Source: Theodoxus fluviatilis (Eukaryota > Mollusca > Gastropoda > Cycloneritida > Neritidae). From it: DNA of 27,500 nt. The first letter of the stretch is position 1. The number at the start of each line of letters is the position of its first letter. The position numbers were made by a program, and so were the translations under genes. The notes under the pieces are model-generated. The model did not search any database. It was not told where the DNA came from and worked only from the letters and a program-made list of their open reading frames with translations. Positions 19,284-27,500 of the stretch are shown here, piece after piece. The stretch covers positions 1 through 27,500 of the forward strand of contig JAWQFJ010016480.1 in NCBI GenBank assembly GCA_034096865.1, in the 5' to 3' direction.

Positions 19284-19301
19284 ATCCCGGACGAGCCCCC
19301 A
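19284..19301 (-). other. Primer binding site, tRNA-Pro type
   Basis: The minus strand reads TGGGGGCTCGTCCGGGAT, the 18-base sequence known as the tRNA-Pro primer binding site of murine-leukaemia-type retroviruses and many other elements. It begins five bases after the LTR end, which is normal spacing. It is the strongest single proof of the element's type and orientation. Confidence 0.92.
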
Positions 19302-19306
19302 ATTTA

Positions 19307-20173
19307 TGTTACAGCCCAAAGGGGTTACAACATTGTTGTCTATTTGAGAGATAGACTAACTCTAATTATTCATCCATTCACTTTCCTTTCGTTCTCAACA
19401 AAAGACACGGAGGGGGATAGAATGTCGAATATTTGGATTATCAGAATCTTCCTGCAAAAACATGCAACATATTAGAATAACTAGTTTCTTCATGGATTAG
19501 CAAGTATCAATTATTAATAAAAGTCCAGATAACTGTTCATCTTCATTCACGAAACAAGAGAAAAGAGTTCAATGTTCCTGGTACGTCGTTATCAGTGTCA
19601 GAGAGAGTTTCGTTCTTTATCAGTGTCAGAGAGAGTTCATTATCAAACACAGGGGGACAGAGGGAGAACAAGTTTCATTTCTACTCATCACGGTGTTGTC
19701 TTCAGGACCAGGAGGGGTAGGGAACCACAGTGTTGATCCTTCTTGTGGCCAGGAGGTTTTTCTCTCCCTCCACCGCTTCCTTGAAAAATACCGTCAAGCG
19801 TCCAGGCAACGGACGGAAGTCGAGAATCTGTATTTCCCACCAGGGATTGGGTCCGGCTGACTAGCGGTCAGCCAGGCGTTGAAAGTGCTCAGTCCCCTCA
19901 GATCACGCCGACAAATCCTCGCCGACAATCCTCGGTGCACCAAGGGGTCATGACCAAGACCCCATGAACAGAGAATCTCTCCCGTGTTTTCATTGCCACT
20001 TCCAAACTGGCCTTTCGAGATTCGTTCTCCCTCCCCAATGACGTCATTCAGCAAGTGACGTAGGACAGAGACGAGAACCAATTAGTCAAGTATTACTCGT
20101 TCTCTCTGAGTACCAACGCTATTTCAGTTCACCACGTGCCGCACTCCCAGGTGGTCAGCCATCACCCATCACA
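19307..20173 (-). repeat. 5' LTR of the nested retrotransposon
   Basis: Read on the minus strand it begins TGTGATGGG next to array flank and ends GGGCTGTAACA before the primer binding site. As the upstream LTR it would hold the promoter. I find no convincing TATA box, but U3 contains CACGTG (20133-20138) and TGACGTCA (20039-20046). Near-identity with 16486-17352 indicates a fairly recent insertion or LTR gene conversion. Confidence 0.92.
20039..20046. promoter_or_regulatory. CRE palindrome in the U3 region of the 5' LTR
   Basis: TGACGTCA about 130 bases into the LTR from its outer end, with an E-box (CACGTG) about 90 bases further out. This placement in U3 is where LTR enhancers usually lie. 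Function is inferred from motif and position only. Confidence 0.5.
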
Positions 20174-20189
20174 GTGTGCACATGAAATC

Positions 20190-23100
20190 TGACATCACCA
20201 CACTGTCACCACACTGCGTCACATGCTGCATCACCACACTGTGTCACCACACTGTCACAACACTGCATCACATGCTGCATCACCACACTGTCACCACACT
20301 GCATCACATGCTGCATCACCACACTGTCACCACACTGCGTCACATGCTGCATCACCACACTGTCACCACACTGCATCACATGCTGCATCACCACACTGTC
20401 ACCACACTGTGTCACATGCTGCATCACCACACTGTCACCACACTGTGTCACATGCTGCATCACCACTCTGTCACCACACTGTGTCACATGCTGCATCACA
20501 ACTCTGTCACCACACTGCATCACATGCTGCATCACCACACTGTCACCATAATGTCACCACACTGTCATCACACTGTCATCACACTGCATCACCATGCTGT
20601 CACCAAGCTGCATCACCGTGCAACGTCACCACACTGCATCACCACACTGCATCACCACACTGTCACCACACTGTCACCACACTGTCACCACACTGTCACC
20701 ACACTGTCACCACACTGCATCACCACACTGCCACCACACTGCATCACCATGCTGTCACCACACTGCATCACCACACTGCATCACCACACTGCATCACCAC
20801 ACTGTCACCACACTGCATCGCCACACTGTGTCGCTGCACTGCCACCACACTGCATCACCACACTGTCACCACACTGTCACCATACTGCCACCACACTGTG
20901 TCGCTGCACTGTCACCACACTGCGTCACCACACTGTCACCACACTGTCACCACACTGCCACCACACTGTCACCACACTGCCACCACACTGCATCACCATG
21001 CTGTCACCACACTGTCACCACACTGCCACCACACTGTCACCACACAACGTCACCACACTGCATCACCACGCAACGTCACCACACTGTCACCACACTGCAT
21101 CACCGCGCAACGTCACCACACTGTCACCACACTGTGTCGCTGCACTGTCACCACACTACGTCACCACACTGCGTCACATGCTGCATCACCACACTGTCAC
21201 CACACTGTGTCGCTGCACTGTCACCACACTGTCACCACACTGCGTCACATGCTGCATCACCACACTGTCACCACACTGTGTCGCTGCACTGTCACCACAC
21301 TGTCACCACACTGCGTCACATGCTGCATCACCACACTGTCACCACACTGCGTCACATGCTGCATCACCACACTGTCACCACACTGTGTCGCTGCACTGTC
21401 ACCACACTGTGTCGCTGCACTGTCACCACACTGCGTCACTGCACTGTCACCACACTGTGTCGCTGCACTGTCACCACACTGCGTCACCTAGCTGCACTGT
21501 CACCTAGCTGTCACCTAGCTGTGTCGCTGCACTGTCACCACACTGTGTCACCACACTGTGTCGCTGCACTGTCACCACACTGTGTCGCTGCACTGTCACC
21601 ACACTGTCACCACACTGTGTCGCTGCACTGTCACCACACTGCGTCACTGCACTGTCACCACACTGTCACCACACTGTGTCGCTGCACTGTCGCCACACTG
21701 CGTCACCGCACTGTCACCACACTGTGTCGCTGCACTGTCACCACACTGTGTCGCTGCACTGTCACCACGCTGTCACCACACTGCGTCACATGCTGCATCA
21801 CCACACTGTCACCACACTGCGTCACATGCTGCATCACCACACTGTCACCACACTGTGTCGCTGCACTGTCACCACACTGTGTCGCTGCACTGTCACCACA
21901 CTGTGTCACCACCCTGCATCACCACACTGTCACCACACTGCATCACATGCTGCATCACCACACTCACCACACTGTGCCACCACACTGCGTCACCACACTG
22001 CATCACCACACTGTCACCACACTGTGTCACTGCACTGTCACCTCACTGTCACCACACTGCATCACATGCTGCATCACCACACTGTCACCACACTGTGTCG
22101 CTGCACTGTCACCACACTGCGTCTCATGATGCATCACCACACTGTCACCACACTGCATCACCACACTGCATCACCACACTGTCACCACACTGCGTCACAT
22201 GCTGCATCACCACACTGTCACCACACTGTGTCGCTGCACTGTCACCACACTGCGGCACATGATGCACTACCACACTGTCACCACACTGTCACAACACTGC
22301 ATCACATGCTGCATCACCACACTGTCACCACACTGCATCACATGCTGCGTCACCACACTGTCACCACACTGCCTCACATGCTGCATCACCACACTGTCAC
22401 CACACTGTCACCACACTGCATCACGCTGTCACCACACTGCATCACCAAGCTGTCACCACACTGCATCACCTGTCACCACACTGTCACCACACTGCATCAT
22501 CACACTGTCACCACACTGTCACCACACTGTCACCACACTGCATCACCACACTGTCACCACACTGCATCACCACGCTGTCACCACACTGCATCACCACACT
22601 TGTCACCACACTGCATCACCACACTGTCACCACACTGCATCCCCACTGTCGCTGCACTGTCACCACACTGCATCACCACACTGCGTCACCACACTGCCAT
22701 CACACTGCACCACACTGTCGCTGCACTGTCACCACACTGCTCACCACACTGTCACCACACTGCACCACTGCACCACTGTCACCACACTGTCACCACACTG
22801 CATCACCATGCACGTCACCACACTGTCACCACACTGCACCACACTGCATCACCACACTGTCACCACACTGCATCACCACGCACGTCACCACACTGTCACC
22901 ACACTGCATCACACTGCTGCACGTCACCACACTGTCACCACACTGTGTCGCTGCACTGTCACCACACTGTCACCACACTGCGTCACATGCTGCATCACCA
23001 CACTGTCACCACACTGTCATGCTGCACTGTCACCACACTGTCACCACACTGCGTCACATGCTGCATCACCACACTGTCACCACACTGTGTCGCTGCACTG

Positions 23101-23720
23101 TCACCACACTGTCACCACACTGCGTCACATGCTGCATCACCACACTGTCACCACACTGCGTCACATGCTGCATCATCACACTGTCACCACACTGTCTCGC
23201 TGCACTGTCACCACACTGTGTCGCCACACTGTCACCACACTGCGTCACTGCACTGTCACCACACTGTGTCGCTGCACTGTCACCACACTGCGTCACCACT
23301 GCACTGTCACCTAGCTGTCACCACTCTGTGTCGCTGCACCGTCACCACACTGTCACCACACTGTGTCACTGCACTGTCACCACACTGTGTCACATGCTGC
23401 ATCACCACACAGTCACCACACTGTGTCGCAGCACTGCAACCACACTGCGACACTGCACTCTCACCACACTGTCACCACACTGTGCCGCTGCACTGTCACC
23501 ACACTGCGTCACTGCACTGTCACCACACTGTGTCGCTGCACTGTCACCACACTGTGTCACCATGCTGTCACCACACTGCTGTCACTCCACTGTCACCACA
23601 CTGTTTCGCTGCCACTGTCACCACACTGTCCGCTGCAGTCACCACACTGTGTCGCTGCACTGTCACCGCACTGTGTCACTGCACTGTCACCACACTGCGT
23701 CACCACTGGTTTTTCATTAC
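20190..23720. repeat. Satellite-like array (right block), continuation and two further A-B-C rounds
   Basis: The right block resumes in the 36-bp domain (about 20190-20550), consistent with the LTR element having split that domain. It then restarts: an A-type stretch (about 20560-21130, with CATGCTGTCACCAAGCTG and CCGTGCAACG landmarks also found at 11663-11695), B-type 24-bp units (about 21130-21780) and mixed 36-bp units (about 21780-22400). A third, shorter A then B round covers about 22400-23720 and has many single-base gaps. The landmark CACCTAGCTG occurs once per round, near 12899, 21486-21520 and 23308. Plus-strand frames are open for the same compositional reason as in the left block. 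Confidence 0.93.
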
Positions 23721-23764
23721 GCTCCAGTCAGCTGTCACCACAGCCCTGTATACAGGATGACATT

Positions 23765-23880
23765 GATGTTTGGTTGGGTAGGTGGGTGGATGGGTGGGTG
23801 GATGGATGGATGGATGGGTGGGTGGATGGATGCATGGGTGGGTGGATAGATGGATGGGTGGGTGGGTGGGTGGGTGGAGT
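23765..23880. repeat. GGTG/GATG tetranucleotide repeat
   Basis: Copies of GGTG, GGTT, GATG and GATA in a four-base rhythm. It lies about 60 bases after the array ends, separated by a short unique segment. Confidence 0.9.
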
Positions 23881-24385
23881 GGTGGCCAGAGTTGTGGGTG
23901 TCACACGGCGAGTTTTCGAGAAGGCGACGTAGGTGGGCCTTTAACCTCCGGGCGGAAACCTGGGAAAAGGTTTGCCGCGTTGGCAAAGGTACTTCGTGCC
24001 AGGGAAAGAGGGGATGAGGAGAAGAGCTCACAACGAGCACGGGCAGGTGGCGATTACGTGAACTGAAACGGGGGATCCGTGCAAGTTGTTGGTGGGAAAG
24101 TCTCGCGAGACGAGAAGATGAGGGGTGTGAGGGAAAAAAATCGAGGGAGACCGAGGGAGAGATCGGCCGAGAGTGGGGATGGAGAGTGGTTAGGGAGGAG
24201 GCCGGTGGAAGAGTGTTGGGTTGGTTTTGAGGAGGAGAGCCTGATCTTAGAGGAGATTTTCTCGTGTTTGAGAGCTCGACCAACGAGAAAGGTGTGACCT
24301 GCGGTCGTGTCGTGCGAGTGAGAGGGTACGTGAGTACGAATTGACGTTGGGCCTGATTTGTTCGGCTAACGGGTTTTTGTGTCAC
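23881..24385. other. CpG-rich, gene-less stretch
   Basis: CpG frequency is visibly higher than in neighbouring sequence, and the stretch includes a TCTCGCGAGA palindrome. Open frames on both strands are short or Arg/Ser/Pro-rich, without recognisable domains. It could be a promoter or first-exon region, but no transcript structure can be supported. Confidence 0.35.
24101..24110. promoter_or_regulatory. TCTCGCGAGA promoter-type palindrome
   Basis: An exact match to the TCTCGCGAGA motif known from CpG-island core promoters of animals (the BANP site). It lies inside the CpG-rich stretch. No neighbouring gene start is identified, so the role is inference. Confidence 0.35.
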
Positions 24386-24680
24386 TGGAGAATTGCAGTA
24401 GAGATTCAGTTCTGTTTGTGTTTGCATCGCCGGTTCGAGGGCGGTTTACTATGATGATTCGAGTGGAAATGGGGTACCAGTTTGTGCTTGCATTGTTCGT
24501 TTTTGCTCGGTCAGTCGTTGACTGTTATTAGTTGGAGAATTGTAGTAGGGATTCAGTTCTGTTTGTGTTTGCATCGCCAGTTCGAGGGCGGTTTACTATG
24601 CTGATTCGAGTGGAAATTGGGTACCAGTTTGTGCTTGCATTGTTCGTTTTTGCTCGGTCAGTCGTTGACTGTTATTAGTT
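24386..24680. repeat. 147-bp tandem duplication
   Basis: Two adjacent copies, 24386-24532 and 24533-24680, beginning TGGAGAATTG and ending ACTGTTATTAG. They differ at only a handful of bases (GCAGTAGA/GTAGTAGG, CCGG/CCAG, ATGATG/ATGCTG, GGGG/TGGG), so the duplication is fairly recent. No coding signal. Confidence 0.92.
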
Positions 24681-24849
24681 TAATTCGTCTGACGGGCTAT
24701 GAGAAATTGCAAAATGAATTAAATGCCGCTTTTCCATGCGGTCTTCGGTTTTGTGTTATTCGGGCATGAGTGGTGGGGTTGATGATAATATTCTGGTGTC
24801 TTGCTAGATATTACACGGGCGATCTGCGTTACATTTTTTGGGGTTCGAG

Positions 24850-25440
24850 GCATTGCCATTGTGAAATTGGATGATACGTGCTGAGGGATTGATGATTGTT
24901 GTTGGACGTATTGCCATTGTGTAGTTGTATGGTATATGGTGTGAGGGATTGACGATTGTTGTTGGACGTATTGCCATTGTGTAGTTGTATGGTATATGGT
25001 GTGAGGGATTGATGATTGTTGTTGGACGTATTGCCATTGTGTAGTTGTATGGTATATGGTGTGAGGGATTGATGATTGTTGTTGGACGTATTGCCATTGT
25101 GTAGTTGTATGGTATATGGTGTGAGGGATTGATGATTGTTGTTGGACGTATTGCCATTGTGTAGTTGTATGGTATATGGTGTGAGGGATTGACGATTGTT
25201 GTTGGACGTATTGCCATTGTGTAGTTGTATGGTATATGGTGTGAGGAATTGACGATTGTTGTTGGACGTATTGCCATTGTGTAGTTGTATGTTATATGGT
25301 GTGAGGGATTGATGATTGTTGTTGGACGTATTGCCATTGTGTAGTTGTATGGTATATGGTGTGAGGGATTGATGATTGTTGTTGGACGTATTGCCATTGT
25401 GTAGTTGTATGGTATATGGTGTGAGGGATTGACGATGGGT
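24850..25440. repeat. 60-bp minisatellite, about ten copies
   Basis: The unit contains GGACGTATTGCCATTGTG, TAGTTGTATGGTATATGG and GAGGGATTGATGATTGTTG. Copies are nearly identical (GATGATT/GACGATT switch, one GTTATATGG); the first and last are degenerate. As 60 is a multiple of three, a minus-strand frame repeats every 20 residues, but it has no gene context. Confidence 0.95.
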
Positions 25441-25444
25441 GGTG

Positions 25445-25840
25445 GAGGTATTGCCCTCTTTTGAGTTGTGTTTGGGTGTATGAGGTGAACCCTGAGTTAT
25501 GGGTGGTGTTAGTTGGGTTGATGTGTGGTTGAGGAGAGGTAGTTGAGATTGTCCCAGACTGGTACTGCTGGGGTTTCAGGCGAGTGGGCACCTGCGGTGT
25601 TGGTTAAAGGGGGAGTTGATGGATGTGATTGCAACTTACGGAGGTGGTAGATTGCTGTAGTGTGAGTTTTGGTTTTGGAAGTTGGTGGTGTTTTGTTTTA
25701 TTATATTTTGCATATTCTGATTGGGTGTGTACGTTATTGGTTGGTTGAGTAGCTATGCTTAGGGTTGTTGTATGGGCTTGTAAAATATATTGTATTTGTT
25801 AATTTATTTGCGTGTTGTGTATTGTATTTTTTGATTGGAT
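25445..25840. other. Gene-less stretch after the 60-bp array
   Basis: GT-rich then AT-rich sequence, with no exon, RNA gene or repeat I can support. Confidence 0.4.
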
Positions 25841-26015
25841 GTTCATGTCTCTCTCGGAAAAAGTCCGAGTAGAAAAGGGCTCGTGACAGTGGGTCCCTCC
25901 TCAGCACACGCCCTGTCCACCCCCAGCGGAGTCTGGTGAGAATAACACGCACCTCTTCCTGTGCAGCTGCTGTCTGCGTGGTGGAGTGACCTTGTCTCAC
26001 CGTAGGTGTCTGCAT
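25840..26015 (-). pseudogene. Possible LINE reverse-transcriptase C-terminal remnant
   Basis: The minus strand reads LTRLRWGWTGRVLRRDPLSR, which recalls the R-W-x-G-H-V-L-R segment near the C-terminus of many non-LTR retrotransposon polymerases. Only this short motif supports the idea: the catalytic core is absent, the canonical His is Arg, and the frame soon enters low-information sequence. Chance similarity is quite possible. Confidence 0.22.
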
Positions 26016-26154
26016 ACAGTGGCCTCCTGCTGTCTCCTCCTCTACAATCCAGGCGTCACCACTGCTGACGCTGTCACTTTGCTGTCACTTCCTGCTCCTC
26101 CTTCCGTTTCTTCTCCTTTTTCACCTTCTTCTTTTCTTGCTGCCGTAGCTTCGT

Positions 26155-26215
26155 CCGTCCGTCTGTCTTTCTGTATGTCTTTCTGTCTGTGCGTCTGTCT
26201 GTCTGTCTGTCTCCT
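26155..26215. repeat. (CTGT)n-rich microsatellite
   Basis: GTCC, GTCT and TTCT tetramers lead into four clean CTGT copies. Confidence 0.8.
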
Positions 26216-26309
26216 CTACTCCCGCTTTCGTTCTTCATTATTCCCGGACTAAACTACCCTTTCTCAGTTTCAGCACTGGCATCAACAGCATGGCTACTGT
26301 AACTTCCGT

Positions 26310-26450
26310 CTTTTTCATCACCACAACCGTCGTCACCGCCACCGTCAAAATCACCGCCACCGCCACCACCGCCGCTGCCACCACCACCTCCTTTACCACA
26401 AAACACCACCATCATTACCACCACCACAACAAACACCATCACCACCTGTG
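26310..26450. repeat. CAC/CCG trinucleotide-rich tract
   Basis: Runs of CACCAC, CGCCAC and CATCAC triplets, giving a Gly/Asp-rich minus-strand frame that is compositional. Confidence 0.8.
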
Positions 26451-26459
26451 ACGAGCACG

Positions 26460-27075
26460 GTTTTACGATTTATTTAACTTATTAAATCTGGTTCATTATA
26501 TGTCTAGGGGTGAACTCTCTTCTAAACCTACTCGCACACCTTCACTCTCTCAATCAAACAATGAATGTAATAAGTCTGAAAATGAGAGAATGGGACTACA
26601 GGAAACAATTTACATGATTTTAATTCTCACAAACACCAAAAGAAAGGTGAATAGCGACGAGCGCTGCAAAGCATTATTAAATAATGAGGCAATAGATTAT
26701 AATTCCGTAACTAAATGAGGAAAAATAAATTCTGCCAAACCGGGAGCAAAACTAGGTACTTAACTGAGACGATGAAATTCCTGGAGGTGATACACATTGG
26801 CCATGCCCCTATCACCAGGGCATGCCAGCACGCGAGCCGCGTGTGGGGGAGCGGGGAAAAGGGAGGGGGAAGGGGGAGGCATCCAGTGCACTCGCGGCAC
26901 GCACCCACATACTTTCAGGGTTCGATGAAAAACGGTTTTCTGGCTGCGACGAGAGTCGAGGTAACTCGGGTAGACTTCGAGTCACGGACCCTGAGGTTTT
27001 CTGGGGAATTCGAAGACTGTGGGAGGCGACGGGCTGAACTCGAACATGCGGCCGTCCAGCCGCAAGCAGACGACA
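26460..27075. other. Gene-less stretch near the right edge
   Basis: A 129-codon frame from an ATG at 26715 overlaps another frame at 26822-27037. Neither shows a recognisable domain or splice context, and the first ends inside the (CT)n run. I see nothing else here. Confidence 0.35.
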
Positions 27076-27079
27076 GATG

Positions 27080-27104
27080 GCTCTCTCTCTCTCTCTCTCT
27101 CTAG
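27080..27104. repeat. (CT)n microsatellite
   Basis: A dozen CT dinucleotides. Confidence 0.9.
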
Positions 27105-27408
27105 GCAGACATGTGGGGCGACCTGAGACAAGTCCGGCCAGGAGCGGTGGGCTCAGTACACGTGTCCGTACAGACGACAGGGTTCTTGAACTTCATTCTT
27201 TAGTCCAACGGAGATGTCGAGGCGATACTTCTCGTCCAACGTTAATTAACTCTGGCGGTTGCCACGTGAGAAAATCCTTGGACACCATCTTGAACAGGGC
27301 GCCGGTTACCTACGTGGGTCTGTTCTCTAAAAATAAATACTTCGGGCGCCCAGAATTATCACCACACGGGCTTAAATACCTTCCCGGAAAACTCTAAGTC
27401 CATCCTGT

Positions 27409-27485
27409 CCAATCACAACACAGTAGGTGGTCTCCAGTCATGTTTTAACACTATCAACCAATCAACGATCAGTAGTATATATATA
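27409..27485 (+). promoter_or_regulatory. CCAAT and TATA-like cluster at the window edge
   Basis: CCAAT words at 27409-27413 and 27458-27462 precede a TATATATATA run at 27476-27485. The arrangement resembles a simple polymerase II promoter, but the second CCAAT is unusually close to the TATA run and AT runs of this kind are common, so support is weak. Any gene would start beyond the window. Confidence 0.2.
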
Positions 27486-27500
27486 CCACCTGGTGATCAC

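Larger units (their letters stand above)
16486..20173 (-). mobile_element. Non-autonomous LTR retrotransposon (Ty3/gypsy-like), nested in the array
   Basis: Two direct 867-bp repeats bound the element, each starting TGTGATGGG and ending GGGCTGTAACA on the minus strand, thus with TG...CA ends. On the minus strand the upstream LTR is followed after five bases by a tRNA-Pro-type primer binding site. The downstream LTR is preceded by a 16-base polypurine tract, fixing the orientation. The 1,954-bp interior encodes only a gag-like N-terminus (18513-19043). It contains two minisatellites (30-bp and 16-bp) and a short stretch near 18245-18393 reading KTVRECAEKAGRFLAARE, which recalls a gag C-terminal segment. 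No protease, reverse transcriptase, RNase H or integrase is present, so mobilisation would need a relative. Array sequence flanks both sides, but no matching target-site duplication is visible. Confidence 0.88.

Noticed and set aside
11412..23720. CRISPR-like array
   Set aside because: Units are contiguous without unique spacers and the DNA is eukaryotic.
24804..25397. 197-residue protein with a 20-residue repeat
   Set aside because: It is the 60-bp minisatellite read in frame; no splice sites, signal or domain.
26715..27104. 129-codon plus-strand ORF with ATG
   Set aside because: No domain, an overlapping alternative frame of similar quality, and an end inside a CT microsatellite.

Overview
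The window is eukaryotic genomic DNA, almost certainly from an animal. It has phase-consistent spliced exons, a Ty3/gypsy-style LTR retroelement, TIR elements, and more than half of its length in simple, mini- and satellite repeats. No bacterial features are present. An aquatic invertebrate such as a mollusc would fit the repeat style, but that is an impression, not a demonstrated assignment.

Layout. 1-560 is T-rich and featureless. 575-3480 is a degraded transposon cluster: a broken retroelement-type ORF1 on the minus strand, a 612-bp TIR element inside it, and an inverted, diverged second copy of its 5' part. 3500-5280 holds a CA repeat, a 27-bp minisatellite, a MITE-like foldback and a C-rich tract. 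5295-11383 carries three minus-strand exons of one host gene whose reading phases join perfectly (11326-11383, 6858-7016, 5628-6133). They end in a SPRY/B30.2-like C-terminal domain and are followed by a poly(A) signal. The introns are swollen by ATGG, GGT, GA and a 2.9-kb tetranucleotide-based array.

11412-23720 is the dominant feature: a huge satellite-like array of 11/12/13-bp monomers (core TCACCACACTG) assembled into 24-bp and 36-bp units. These units form an A-B-C domain pattern that restarts collinearly two more times. The array begins only about 28 bp from the 3' splice site of the exon at 11326-11383, so it probably lies in an intron or flank of that gene.

A complete but coding-defective LTR retrotransposon (16486-20173, minus strand) interrupts the 36-bp domain of this array. 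It has two 867-bp LTRs with about four differences seen by eye, an exact 18-nt tRNA-Pro-type primer binding site and a 16-nt polypurine tract. It encodes only a gag-like N-terminus, which runs into an in-frame 30-bp minisatellite; a separate 16-bp minisatellite follows. No pol is present, so it would need enzymes from a relative to move.

23760-27500 contains a GGTG/GATG repeat, a CpG-rich stretch with a TCTCGCGAGA promoter-type palindrome, a 147-bp tandem duplication, a 60-bp minisatellite, small simple repeats and a weak CCAAT/TATA arrangement at the right edge. No convincing gene was found there.

The very long open frames across the arrays are explained by stop-free repeat composition and are not annotated as proteins. 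The most unusual material is the hierarchical 11-bp-based array and the nested non-autonomous LTR element carrying its own minisatellites.
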